DNA from: Helicobacter labetoulli
GTDB taxonomy: Bacteria > Campylobacterota > Campylobacteria > Campylobacterales > Helicobacteraceae
Direction: 5' to 3'
Length of the DNA: 64,000 nt
Assembly (NCBI RefSeq): GCF_003670275.1
Contig: NZ_QXJF01000008.1
Span: 61,984-125,983, forward strand
The notes under the pieces were generated by a model, which searched no databases, was not told the origin of the DNA, and saw only the letters and a program-made list of their open reading frames with translations. Positions 26,269-34,428 of this stretch are shown one piece after another (the first letter of the stretch is position 1; each line of letters starts with the position of its first letter). A program made the translations under genes and the position numbers.

Positions 26269-27348
26269 TTAAGCCTTTTGAAAAATTAAAATATGCTCTT
26301 TTTTATTTTTAGTGCGAAAGGCACTTGAAAAAGAGCGACTTGTTTTATCTAGCTCACTATAAGAATGCTCAATAAGCCTCCATTGAAAAGCTTCACACAA
26401 TGATACCAACTCATCTTTTGCGTGATAAATTTTCCCAGCAATTTTTCCATCACCCATAATAATCACAACAAAACCTTGTTGCTTTAAAACCTTGTTACAT
26501 TCAGAAAAAATTTCAAATAAATCCTTATTAAATTTCTCTTTTGGTAATTTTAGACTTGAATATTCTCTTCTCGAACCTATCTCATTATCCATAGAAAATT
26601 TCACATTAAAATCAAGCCATAACATTCTGTGCTTATGATAAAGATAGTAATCATAGGTATTTGGATAAGGTGGAGAAGTAAAAATAAGTGATGTCTCGCT
26701 ATTAAATTTCTTAGTAAGTGTTTTGGAATTATGTAAAAACACAGCACAATGATTATTGTTTAAGTTTAAATTTTCATAAAGTGCGATAGATTGATGTAGT
26801 TTTTCGTTAAATTTATCAAAAATGAAAGATTTGTTTATATGTGGCTTTTTAACCGCTGCATATCTCGTATCAGAGTCTTGATTTGAAGCAATATTGATAA
26901 TTGATGAAAAAACCATATATAAGAATATTTTGTAGCTATGGTTGTTTTCCACAAAATTATTTATTTGTTCTTTTATGCTTGATAGAGATTCTATACTTTG
27001 TCGTTCAAACCAATGCGAAATATTGTCGTAATTATGTAGCACATTGGCAATATATGAAGAGTCGGGCTGAAATTTCTTAAGACATTTTAAATCATTGTCA
27101 TTTAAATATAAAATTTTAGATTGAGATAAAATATAAGCGATATAGTTTATATCAAACCCTATCCCCTTTCTTTTTAAAACCCTTGAAGCTAAAAGAGTTG
27201 TGCCACTTCCACAAAATGGATCAAGCACTACATCATTTTGATTTGAATAGTTTGAAATGTAATGCAATGCCACATCAATAATAAACTTTGCTGGATAAGG
27301 GTGGATTCTATCAAGTTTTCTCAAAAGATTTATATCGCTTTTACACAT
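26269..27348 (-). CDS. DNA methyltransferase 1 of the restriction-modification operon
   Basis: Site-specific DNA amino-methyltransferase (N4-cytosine or N6-adenine). HPYPAKFI (motif X region, about residue 16) precedes the SAM motif VLDPFCGSGTTLLA (about 41-54), and the catalytic motif TSPPYPNTYDYY lies near residue 223. SPPY is typical of N4-cytosine enzymes but occurs in others. About 170 residues separate motifs I and IV, which may hold target recognition. The start overlaps the preceding methyltransferase stop by one base and the nuclease start follows 2 bp after the stop: a tightly coupled operon. At 359 residues it appears complete. Confidence 0.85.
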   Translation of the reverse strand: MCKSDINLLRKLDRIHPYPAKFIIDVALHYISNYSNQNDVVLDPFCGSGTTLLASRVLKRKGIGFDINYIAYILSQSKILYLNDNDLKCLKKFQPDSSYIANVLHNYDNISHWFERQSIESLSSIKEQINNFVENNHSYKIFLYMVFSSIINIASNQDSDTRYAAVKKPHINKSFIFDKFNEKLHQSIALYENLNLNNNHCAVFLHNSKTLTKKFNSETSLIFTSPPYPNTYDYYLYHKHRMLWLDFNVKFSMDNEIGSRREYSSLKLPKEKFNKDLFEIFSECNKVLKQQGFVVIIMGDGKIAGKIYHAKDELVSLCEAFQWRLIEHSYSELDKTSRSFSSAFRTKNKKEHILIFQKA

Positions 27349-28187
27349 TAAGGCTTCCTAAGCACAACGATAAAAGAATGATTTTGATTAACATAAAATA
27401 CACTAGGATAACCAAGCAACACCAGCCTACGCCTCTCATTTTGGTCCCAAATAATCAAATCGTGATATTTAAACCCAGCCTTTATTCCAGCATTAGCGAT
27501 ATTTGAATGTAAATCAACATAGGGAATTTTATTTTTTGTATCTCTATAATCCTTAACCACCCATACATTATAACCATTGCTTTTAGTCTTTATATAAAGC
27601 TTTTGCATAAGCTTTGAAACCGCATCCATATAGCTATCAAAATCCATATTGCCAAAGTCGTGCGTATCGCTTGAATATATTTTTGTAGTTGCATTATTGT
27701 CTATTACAAATGCTGATTTTTTGTGCCTTTTTGCCCTATCATCTACCACCTTATGAATTAAATCTGCATAGGGAGGTGAGGTTATGGTTAGTTGCAATGA
27801 ATTGCTTTCCAGCTCATCTACAAACTCTAAACAATCCCCCTGCTTTATGTTGTATTTATTTTTATCAAAAAGACTAGAGTCTTGTCTAAGAGATGTTAAG
27901 GCAATTTCATAAAATTCCCTATTAAGCTCAAAACCTATAAAATCTCGCTCTAGGCTTAAAGCACTTCTTGCACTCGTGCCTGTGCCTAAAAATGGGTCGA
28001 GCACCATATCGCCTTTTGTGGAGTATAGCGATATTACCCTATCGCTTAATTTTTGTGGAAAGGTTGCCCCGTGTTTTAAAGCATTTTTAGATCTTGGCGA
28101 TGAAAGATCATTCCATACGCTACGAGAATTTTTAGCCCACTCTTGTGTGCTTAAACCATTAAACGCATTTTTGCTTTTTTTATCCAT
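27348..28187 (-). CDS. DNA methyltransferase 2 of the restriction-modification operon
   Basis: Second DNA amino-methyltransferase, 279 residues. Motif X region [14 protein letters not shown] (about 39-52), SAM motif [15 protein letters not shown] (about 60-74) and catalytic [10 protein letters not shown] (about 134-143) appear in the order X-I-IV. It is not a close copy of methyltransferase 1, so the pair probably modifies different strands of one asymmetric site. Its start lies 8 bp inside the end of alaS, which places the whole system downstream of an essential housekeeping gene and probably under its transcription. Confidence 0.87.
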   Translation of the reverse strand: MDKKSKNAFNGLSTQEWAKNSRSVWNDLSSPRSKNALKHGATFPQKLSDRVISLYSTKGDMVLDPFLGTGTSARSALSLERDFIGFELNREFYEIALTSLRQDSSLFDKNKYNIKQGDCLEFVDELESNSLQLTITSPPYADLIHKVVDDRAKRHKKSAFVIDNNATTKIYSSDTHDFGNMDFDSYMDAVSKLMQKLYIKTKSNGYNVWVVKDYRDTKNKIPYVDLHSNIANAGIKAGFKYHDLIIWDQNERRRLVLLGYPSVFYVNQNHSFIVVLRKP

Positions 28188-31100
28188 TTAGCTTCTCTCT
28201 CGCAATCCTTTTTGCCAAATCTAGCGCTTCTTTTATTGCATTAGGATTTGTGATTTTGCCTCCAGCGGTGGCAAAGTCATCTCTACCCCCACCATTGCCC
28301 CCTAGAATCTGTGCGACTTGCTTTACCCACGCTCCAGCTTTGAGTTTAGATTCTACGCCCTTTACTCCAGCGGTTAGGGCGATCTTGCCACTAGATTCTG
28401 TTACAAGTAAAATCGCTACTTTTTCATTCTCATTTTTTGCCCTATCTATGATGTCTTTTGCCTCTTTTGCTTCCACTAAATCTAGCTTTAACACGATGAG
28501 TTTCACCCCATTGACTTCCTCATAATCTAGGCTTTTGACACTCTGCTTTGCCTTGTTTGCACTCTCTCTTGCCTCTTTCAAAGCGTTTTGCAACTTTACC
28601 ACACCTTGCAAGACATCTTGGGCTTTTAGCTGCTCTTTTAGGCTTTTTATAGATTCTAATGCTTCTTTGCCATAGTTATATGCGGCTTTGCCACACACCG
28701 CTTCAATGCGTCTAACACCGCTACTCACGCTACTTTCACGCACGATATAAAAGCTCCCAATCTCTGCGGTATTATGAGCGTGAATCCCCCCGCACAGCTC
28801 AATAGAATCCCCAAAGCTTATCACACGCACACTCTCCCCATACTTCTCGCCAAAAAGTGCCATAGCCCCCTTTGCCTTTGCTTCTTCAATCCCCATAGTC
28901 TCGCACACTTGTGGAGAAGACTGCGCGATTTTGTCATTCACTAGGGCTTGTATTTGCTCTAGCTCATTTGTGCTTAACGCCTTTGGGTGAGAGAAGTCAA
29001 ACCGCAAACGATTTGCTTCTACAAGACTTCCAGCTTGTGCGATATGAGATCCTAGAATCTGCCTTAGAGCATAATGGAGTAAGTGCGTAGCGGAGTGATG
29101 CTTAATGATTTCAAAGCGAGTAGAATCTACTTGTGCTTTTACCAAATCCCCTGCTTTTAATGGGCTTAGGGCGTGGATTTTAGAGAGATTTAAGCCGAAG
29201 TATTTTTGGGTGTCAAGGACTTGTGCTATCTGCGTTGTCTCTTCTTGCAATTCAGCTTTTTCACTATTTTCTTTTCGCAAAAAGGGGTTTATCCCCTCCC
29301 GTTCGCAGTCGTGCTGCTCACCCCTTAACCCGAAAAAGCCGCCGCTTTTTCGGCAATCAAGGGGAGAGCCTCGCTTATCTCTCTCTAGCTCCGCCTTGAT
29401 GGAGGCACTACTGCCGCCTTTCTCCCAAAGCTCCGCACCACGAGAGAGGCGAGATTCTGTCATAGTGGAATCGACTTGGGATTCTGTATTGCTAGAATCT
29501 TGGCATTCTAAGATTGTGCTGCTAGTTTGGGGGTTGTCAAGAAAATCGCGATTGAGCTTACTAGAGGTAAGTGATTGAGCGATTTTTGCAGACTCCGCCA
29601 AAATAGCAGTGCAAACTGAATGCCCCAATAAAAACCCTTTGTCTCCTACCGGTCCGCCAGATTCTGGATAAAATGGCGTAGCTTCCAACATTACATAGCC
29701 CTCTTGCCCTGCCTGTAAAGCTTCCACTCTTTTAAAGTTAGAATCTAAAAGGGCTAGAATCTTAGATTCCACACTCACGCACTCATAGCCTACAAACTCA
29801 TTCTCTCCAAACTCGCTTAAAAGTGTGTTAAAATCACCATCTTTTACACTATCGCCGCTGCCTTTCCAATGTGCTTTGCTCCGCTTCTTTTGCTCCTGCA
29901 TACATCTTTCAAAACTCTGTAAATCTATGCTTAAGTTAAGCTCCCTTAGCATATCTTGTGTTAAATCAAGCGGAAAACCATAAGTGTCATAAAGCGTAAA
30001 AGCAATGCTACCATTAAAGTTTTTTTCATTCTTTTGCTGCATAGAAATTAGCTCCGCTTGAAACAACGCCATCCCCGATTCTATCGTCTCAAAAAATCTC
30101 TCTTCTTCTGCCTTGCATTGCTCTTGCAGCGCGTTTTTACGCTCTTTTAAATAGTTATAATGTCCCCCCATAGTATCACACACAGCACCCACCACTTCAT
30201 ATAAAAACGCCTTTCTTAAGCCTAGCAAGTAGCCGTGTCTCACCGCCCTGCGTAAGATTCTACGCAAAACATAGCCCCTACCTTCTTTGTCAAAATTTAC
30301 TCCTTGGGCGAGCAGAAAGGCTACGCTTCTAGCGTGATCAGCAATCACCCTAAAACTCGCCTGCGTTGCTTGTATGTCATTGCTGTTTAAAGTTTTATTT
30401 TCTTTTTCACAAGGGGGAGGGGCTTGAATTTGCAAGTGTGGATTATTGCTCCGCAAAAATGCGAAGTCGCTCCCTCCCCCTTGTGTATCCCCCACCCCTA
30501 CAACGCTTTTAAGGTTGTGCTTCGCACTTTCATTGATTGTATTTGTGGCAAAGTCGTGCTTTGCCACTTTGGCGGTTGTGGAATCTGCTTGAGATTCTGC
30601 AATGCTAGAATCCATATCGCTAGAATCTTGGCATTCTAAGGATTGAGATGATAAATCGTGACTTTGCGAAGTGGAAGCAAGAAGCTTACTAGGCGTAAGT
30701 GCCGCAGATTCCGCTGAAGCAATCCGCGATTTATCGCTCAATACTGAATGCCCCAAAATCTCATCATCTCTATAATACTTCTTCCCCGTTACCCTCTCAA
30801 TACACTCCATCAAAGGCTTAAACAGCGAAGTATCAAAGTTATTAATCTTTCCTTCTTTCAGTGCTATTACTCGCTCTAGCCCCATACCTGTATCAATGCT
30901 AGGCTTAGGCAATGGTGTCAAACTCCCATCAGCACTTCTTTCATACTGCATAAACACAAGATTCCATATCTCTAAAAATCTATCCCCCTCACCGCCGAAA
31001 TAGTCCTCTTCTCCATTAAAAAACTCCGCTCCTTGATCCACATATATCTCACTGCAAGGTCCGCAAGGTCCTGTATCGCCCATTTGCCAGAAGTTATCCT

Positions 31101-31557
31101 TATCACCCATTCTTTTAATGCGACTAGATTCTATATGCTCCTGCCATAATTCATACGCTTCATCATCGCTTTCGTGAATCGTTACATATAAAAGGCTCTT
31201 ATCAAAACCTAAAATTTCTGTTACAAACTCCCACGCATACGCAATAGCTTCTTTTTTAAAATACGCCCCAAAGCTAAAGTTACCAAGCATTTCAAAAAGC
31301 GTGTGATGTCGTGCTGTATAGCCGACATTTTCTAAGTCGTTGTGCTTCCCACCTGCACGGATACAAAGCTGTGAGCTTGTAGCGATATTGGGACTTGGGA
31401 TTGGAATCTTACCTGTAAAAATATCCTTAAACTGCACCATTCCCGCATTGGTAAAAAGCAAACTCGCATCATCTGGCACTAAAGGCATAGAATCATAGAC
31501 TTTATGCCCCTTGCTTTTAAAAAACTCCAAATACAATGCTCTAATATCTTTCATCAC
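28180..31557 (-). CDS. alaS: Alanyl-tRNA synthetase with two large in-frame repeat insertions
   Basis: Charges tRNA-Ala. The catalytic domain ([41 protein letters not shown]), editing domain ([23 protein letters not shown]) and C-Ala region ([17 protein letters not shown]) are all intact. The protein is 1125 residues against a usual 850-880. The excess is two insertions, about residues 268-388 and 645-779, both low-complexity, Ser-rich and encoded by palindromic repeats also found beside metE. Removing them leaves about 870 residues and joins the family sequence (YYRDDEI to [16 protein letters not shown], and [10 protein letters not shown] to [10 protein letters not shown]). The frame is open throughout, so the enzyme is presumably functional. 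Confidence 0.93.
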   Translation of the reverse strand: MMKDIRALYLEFFKSKGHKVYDSMPLVPDDASLLFTNAGMVQFKDIFTGKIPIPSPNIATSSQLCIRAGGKHNDLENVGYTARHHTLFEMLGNFSFGAYFKKEAIAYAWEFVTEILGFDKSLLYVTIHESDDEAYELWQEHIESSRIKRMGDKDNFWQMGDTGPCGPCSEIYVDQGAEFFNGEEDYFGGEGDRFLEIWNLVFMQYERSADGSLTPLPKPSIDTGMGLERVIALKEGKINNFDTSLFKPLMECIERVTGKKYYRDDEILGHSVLSDKSRIASAESAALTPSKLLASTSQSHDLSSQSLECQDSSDMDSSIAESQADSTTAKVAKHDFATNTINESAKHNLKSVVGVGDTQGGGSDFAFLRSNNPHLQIQAPPPCEKENKTLNSNDIQATQASFRVIADHARSVAFLLAQGVNFDKEGRGYVLRRILRRAVRHGYLLGLRKAFLYEVVGAVCDTMGGHYNYLKERKNALQEQCKAEEERFFETIESGMALFQAELISMQQKNEKNFNGSIAFTLYDTYGFPLDLTQDMLRELNLSIDLQSFERCMQEQKKRSKAHWKGSGDSVKDGDFNTLLSEFGENEFVGYECVSVESKILALLDSNFKRVEALQAGQEGYVMLEATPFYPESGGPVGDKGFLLGHSVCTAILAESAKIAQSLTSSKLNRDFLDNPQTSSTILECQDSSNTESQVDSTMTESRLSRGAELWEKGGSSASIKAELERDKRGSPLDCRKSGGFFGLRGEQHDCEREGINPFLRKENSEKAELQEETTQIAQVLDTQKYFGLNLSKIHALSPLKAGDLVKAQVDSTRFEIIKHHSATHLLHYALRQILGSHIAQAGSLVEANRLRFDFSHPKALSTNELEQIQALVNDKIAQSSPQVCETMGIEEAKAKGAMALFGEKYGESVRVISFGDSIELCGGIHAHNTAEIGSFYIVRESSVSSGVRRIEAVCGKAAYNYGKEALESIKSLKEQLKAQDVLQGVVKLQNALKEARESANKAKQSVKSLDYEEVNGVKLIVLKLDLVEAKEAKDIIDRAKNENEKVAILLVTESSGKIALTAGVKGVESKLKAGAWVKQVAQILGGNGGGRDDFATAGGKITNPNAIKEALDLAKRIAREKLNG
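29330..29353 (-). repeat. Hairpin module in alaS (insertion 2)
   Basis: CCGAAAAAGC, loop CGCC, GCTTTTTCGG: a perfect 10-bp stem. The counterpart in the intergenic array (16864-16896) keeps the stem with different bases. It encodes part of the Gly/Arg-rich stretch of the second AlaS insertion (about residues 735-743). Confidence 0.7.
29370..29453 (-). repeat. 84-bp palindromic element inside alaS
   Basis: Arms CTCGC-TTAT-CTCTCTC and GAGAGAG-GCGAG pair; length equals the intergenic copy at 16914-16997. One arm position has changed from C:G to T:A on both sides relative to that copy, preserving pairing. It contributes 28 codons in frame (about AlaS residues 702-730). Confidence 0.75.
29502..29624 (-). 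repeat. 123-bp palindromic element, copy B, in frame inside alaS
   Basis: Same terminal GGCATTC/GAATGCC and same length as copies A and C. About 96% identical to copy A by eye. It encodes 41 residues of AlaS (about 645-686), beginning HSVCTAIL and ending TILEC, in the same codon phase as copy C. Confidence 0.88.
30408..30485 (-). repeat. 78-bp palindrome inside alaS (insertion 1)
   Basis: CACAAGGGGGAGGGGC at one end pairs with GCTCCCTCCCCCTTGTG at the other, enclosing about 45 bases that contain the smaller CGC-AAAAAT-GCG hairpin. The length is 26 codons. No second full copy was found in the window. Confidence 0.65.
30531..30597 (-). repeat. Hairpin-containing module inside alaS (insertion 1)
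   Basis: Carries a perfect GTGGCAAAG-TCGTG-CTTTGCCAC hairpin and matches the 66-bp intergenic module at 17024-17089 over its whole length, with scattered differences. Confidence 0.7.
30630..30752 (-). repeat. 123-bp palindromic element, copy C, in frame inside alaS
   Basis: Same length, ends and innermost CTTAC/GTAAG hairpin as copies A and B, but the arms differ in sequence: here ATTGAG/CTCAAT and GATAAATCG/CGATTTATC pair. The palindromic architecture is kept while the bases diverge. It encodes 41 AlaS residues (about 269-310) from HSVLSDK to QSLEC. Confidence 0.85.
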
Positions 31558-31566
31558 TTTGCTCCT

Positions 31567-32145
31567 TTAGAATCTATAACGCACATTTAGGCTTACTGTT
31601 GGGTTGCCTTGCATATCAGTATCAATATTTGGCGTAATCAGTGTATTTTTTGGCATATATTCCTTTGTAAAGACCCACGCAAAACCCCAAGCAAGAAACG
31701 CTCCAACACTCACTTGTAACACAGAATGCTTTTTTGCCTCCACTCTTGAAACTGCTGTGAGTGCCGCTAGAATCCCAACGGGAATGGCTGGCTTCCACCC
31801 ATAGCGGTAATACACATACCCCGCCGCGCTAAATGCGCTGCTTGCGTGTCCGCTTGGCATACCTTTATAAATATCACAACAAGGGCGTTTAGCAAACTCA
31901 ACCTTATAACCATTCTCGTGCATTGTTTGAAAAATCTCTTTAATACCCTCAGTGGCAAGTTGTGTGCTAAGTGTGCCAAGTGCAAGTTGCCCAGCACCCT
32001 CATAATCTTCCATTGCTATGGAGACAATCATTACATACAAAGGCAAAAACCTAAACGCATCGCCAAATTGTTCAAACTCATTCTCTCGTGCGTGAGATAC
32101 GCTTAAGATTCCAAATATACATAGCACCATACAAAGCCGCTTCAT
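31567..32145 (-). CDS. PAP2 family phosphatase-like protein
   Basis: Signal peptide (about 1-19) then a small hydrophobic PAP2 domain with PSGHASSAF (motif 2) and SRVEAKKHSVLQ (motif 3). PAP2 enzymes remove phosphate from lipids such as lipid A or undecaprenyl pyrophosphate. Motif 3 normally reads SRx5Hx3D; here the final Asp is Gln, and the motif 1 Lys spacing before KRP is also off by one. Activity is therefore uncertain. At 192 residues it is short but in range. It lies upstream of alaS on the same strand with 9 bp between. Confidence 0.78.
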   Translation of the reverse strand: MKRLCMVLCIFGILSVSHARENEFEQFGDAFRFLPLYVMIVSIAMEDYEGAGQLALGTLSTQLATEGIKEIFQTMHENGYKVEFAKRPCCDIYKGMPSGHASSAFSAAGYVYYRYGWKPAIPVGILAALTAVSRVEAKKHSVLQVSVGAFLAWGFAWVFTKEYMPKNTLITPNIDTDMQGNPTVSLNVRYRF

Positions 32146-32154
32146 TCCTATCCT

Positions 32155-32212
32155 TCATAAGCAAAAAATAAAAAGCGTTATTATAGGATTCTATCCTTAA
32201 AATTGCTTATGA
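32155..32212. repeat. Inverted repeat between pdxA and the PAP2 gene
   Basis: TCATAAGCAA and its exact complement TTGCTTATGA enclose 38 bases that contain a smaller AGGAT-TCT-ATCCT hairpin. It fills the gap between two same-strand genes and could be a terminator or processing site. Confidence 0.45.
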
Positions 32213-32222
32213 TAACACTCTC

Positions 32223-33146
32223 TTATAGCCCATCTACCGCATATTTCACGGCATTAATATAGCTTAAATTGTGAATCTCTACTTCCCTTTTATACGCTAC
32301 ATCAAAACCCACGCCGTGATCAACAGAAGTGCGGAGAATGGGGAGATTAAGGCTTACATTAATACTTTGTTCAAAATACAAGGCTTTAAGTGGAGCTAAC
32401 CCCACATCGTGATACATACTTACAAAATATCTAAATCTTTTGCGATTAAGCGGAGAAAAAGCACTATCAGGTGGATAAGCTCCAAAAAATAGCTCCTTAC
32501 CCAAAGCTAGATTTGCTTCACATACCGCTTGAGTAATATATTTATCCTCACTTCCCATAAGCCCATCATCGCCACAATGTGGATTTAGCCCAAGCACACA
32601 GCAAGGTTCATTTAGCCTAACCGCTCTAGCAAAACACACTAAAAATGCCCTCACAGAATCTTGGCTTATAGCTTGACTGACTTGACTAAGCGGTATATGA
32701 TCAGTATATAGGGCTACAAACATCTCTTCACAGCCTAGCATCATAATAGAATCTGCTCCAAAATATTGTGATAACACTTGCGTATGCCCGATGGATTTTA
32801 CCCCCGCTTCTTGCCACGCTTTTTTGTGTATAGGCAAGGTTACAAGGGCTTGTATTACGCCAGATTCTGTCATTTGAATGGCTTGCATAAAACTTTTATA
32901 GCTATATAGCCCACTCCCTTTACTCACTACACCGGGCTTTATATCAATATTACACAACTCAAAGTCCGCCACACATTGCATATCTTTTGGCACACACAAA
33001 CCTAGAATCTTTGCCGCAGATTCTACAATCTCTAAATGTGTAACATACACAGGCTCACATATTTGAGATATAATATTATGCGATTTCAGGGCAATCTCAA
33101 GCCCTATGCCATTTATATCGCCTATGCTGATAGCTATCTTTGGCAC
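32223..33146 (-). CDS. pdxA: 4-hydroxythreonine-4-phosphate dehydrogenase PdxA
   Basis: Acts in the DXP-dependent pyridoxal phosphate pathway, feeding PdxJ. Recognisable features are the N-terminal ISIGDINGIGLEI segment, the metal-binding His in GHTQVL and the second in MYHDVGLAPLKAL, and GLNPHCGDDGLMGSE. At 307 residues it is standard for epsilonproteobacteria. It overlaps pdxJ by 13 bp, so the two partner enzymes are translationally coupled. Confidence 0.95.
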   Translation of the reverse strand: MPKIAISIGDINGIGLEIALKSHNIISQICEPVYVTHLEIVESAAKILGLCVPKDMQCVADFELCNIDIKPGVVSKGSGLYSYKSFMQAIQMTESGVIQALVTLPIHKKAWQEAGVKSIGHTQVLSQYFGADSIMMLGCEEMFVALYTDHIPLSQVSQAISQDSVRAFLVCFARAVRLNEPCCVLGLNPHCGDDGLMGSEDKYITQAVCEANLALGKELFFGAYPPDSAFSPLNRKRFRYFVSMYHDVGLAPLKALYFEQSINVSLNLPILRTSVDHGVGFDVAYKREVEIHNLSYINAVKYAVDGL

Positions 33147-33931
33147 ATTGCCCTTCTCATATCTATAATTGCACGATCCAGCCCCACAAACACAGCCCTA
33201 GCTATAATGCTATGCCCTATGTTTAGCTCACTCACATAAGGAATCTGTGCTATTGCAGCGACATTTTGGTAATTTAACCCGTGTCCTGCAAAGCACTCTA
33301 ATGCTCTTGTATCCATACTAGATGTGGCAAGTTTGGCACATTGAGCGATAGATTCTAAACTTTTTTGTATTTGTGCTTCAAGCTCTTGTGGGGGCAAGTC
33401 AAGCTCTGTAATTCTATGATGTGTGCGGGAAAGATTTGTATTTTTCATTAAATGCAAGTTTGCATACCGCCCCGTGTGTAGCTCCACAGCCTGTGCGCCA
33501 AGCTCACGCGCTAGAAAAATAGATTCTTTTTTAGGGTCAATAAACAACGCCGTGGCAATGCCTTGAGCTTCAAAAGTCTTTAGCACCTCACGAATGCTAT
33601 CATAATGAGATTCTAAATCTAAGCCCCCTTCAGTGGTTACCTCCTCTCGCTTTTCAGGCACAAGCGTAATGCGTTGTGGGGCAATCGCACATAAATAATC
33701 AATCACCTTTTCATCAAGGGCAGATTCTATATTGACAGGCAAAGGGCTAGATTCTACAATGCGTTTGACATCGCTATCGTGGATATGCCGCCTATCCTCA
33801 CGCAAATGCAAAGTGATTTGGTCTGCTCCAGCATTTTTAGCGATAAAAACTGCCTCCAACGGATCAGGCTCATAAATCGCCCTTGCCTCACGCAAAGTCG
33901 CTATGTGATCAATATTCACCCCAAGTCGCAT
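33134..33931 (-). CDS. pdxJ: Pyridoxine 5'-phosphate synthase PdxJ
   Basis: Condenses 1-deoxyxylulose-5-phosphate with aminoacetone phosphate to form pyridoxine phosphate. The N-terminus MRLGVNIDHIATLREAR is the family signature and fixes the start at 33931, with AAGGAG upstream; a longer in-frame extension would run into the ilvH stop region and is unlikely. GADQITLHLREDRRHI and VELHTGRYA are conserved phosphate and active-site segments. About 265 residues. It lies 10 bp after ilvH and overlaps pdxA. Confidence 0.95.
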   Translation of the reverse strand: MRLGVNIDHIATLREARAIYEPDPLEAVFIAKNAGADQITLHLREDRRHIHDSDVKRIVESSPLPVNIESALDEKVIDYLCAIAPQRITLVPEKREEVTTEGGLDLESHYDSIREVLKTFEAQGIATALFIDPKKESIFLARELGAQAVELHTGRYANLHLMKNTNLSRTHHRITELDLPPQELEAQIQKSLESIAQCAKLATSSMDTRALECFAGHGLNYQNVAAIAQIPYVSELNIGHSIIARAVFVGLDRAIIDMRRAMCQR

Positions 33932-33941
33932 AACACTCTCC

Positions 33942-34418
33942 TTATCGTTCCATTGCGATAACACCACTTCGCACAATCTCTTTTGGATTAAAAATCTTAA
34001 TAGCTAAAATAAACTGCTCAATGGCAGAGGGCTTATCTGTGGCAATGACGATGACATATTTTTCATTAGCATTGACAATTTTTCCATTATAGGCTTTACA
34101 TAGCACTTCAATATCAGCTAGTCCCTCACTGATTGGAATCTTCACAAGCACCGCTTCTTTCTCAAGCAAATCATCACTTGAAATCACACTCACCACAGGG
34201 ATAAGCTTATGAAGCTGCTTGATAATCTGCTCAATAACCACTTCTGATCCTTGCGTTACAATCGTAATGCGTGAGAGGTTACTATTTGGAATAGGAGCGG
34301 TGGTAAGCGATTCTATATTATACCCACGCGCTGAAAAAAGCCCAGAGATTCTAGCCAAAACGCTATGTTCATTAATCACATTCACACAAATACTTTTTCT
34401 TAAAACCTTTGCTTCCAT
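33942..34418 (-). CDS. ilvH: Acetolactate synthase small (regulatory) subunit
   Basis: Regulatory partner of the acetolactate synthase large subunit, giving valine feedback control. An N-terminal ACT domain (NEHSVLARISGLFSARGYN) and a C-terminal regulatory domain are present in 158 residues. It is 10 bp after the large-subunit gene and just before pdxJA, so branched-chain amino acid and vitamin B6 genes share an operon here. H. pylori lacks this pathway, which argues against that species. Confidence 0.95.
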   Translation of the reverse strand: MEAKVLRKSICVNVINEHSVLARISGLFSARGYNIESLTTAPIPNSNLSRITIVTQGSEVVIEQIIKQLHKLIPVVSVISSDDLLEKEAVLVKIPISEGLADIEVLCKAYNGKIVNANEKYVIVIATDKPSAIEQFILAIKIFNPKEIVRSGVIAMER

Positions 34419-34428
34419 ACATTCGCCT

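Noticed and set aside
27645..27660. Partial match to the GTGGCAAAGTCGTG hairpin module inside the second methyltransferase gene
   Set aside because: Only about 11 bases match, the stem partner is absent, and the bases encode a normal part of the enzyme.
29105..29578. 157-residue plus-strand frame opposite alaS
   Set aside because: It covers the repeat insertion in the antisense direction; palindromes tend to keep both strands open. No ribosome site or known domain.
17290..30752. The 123-bp repeats as CRISPR units or as insertion sequences
   Set aside because: No regular array with spacers, no transposase and no target duplications were seen; the copies are isolated palindromes.
33932..33976. 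Longer start for pdxJ
   Set aside because: The family begins at MRLGVNIDH with a good ribosome site; the extension overlaps the ilvH end and has no conserved residues.
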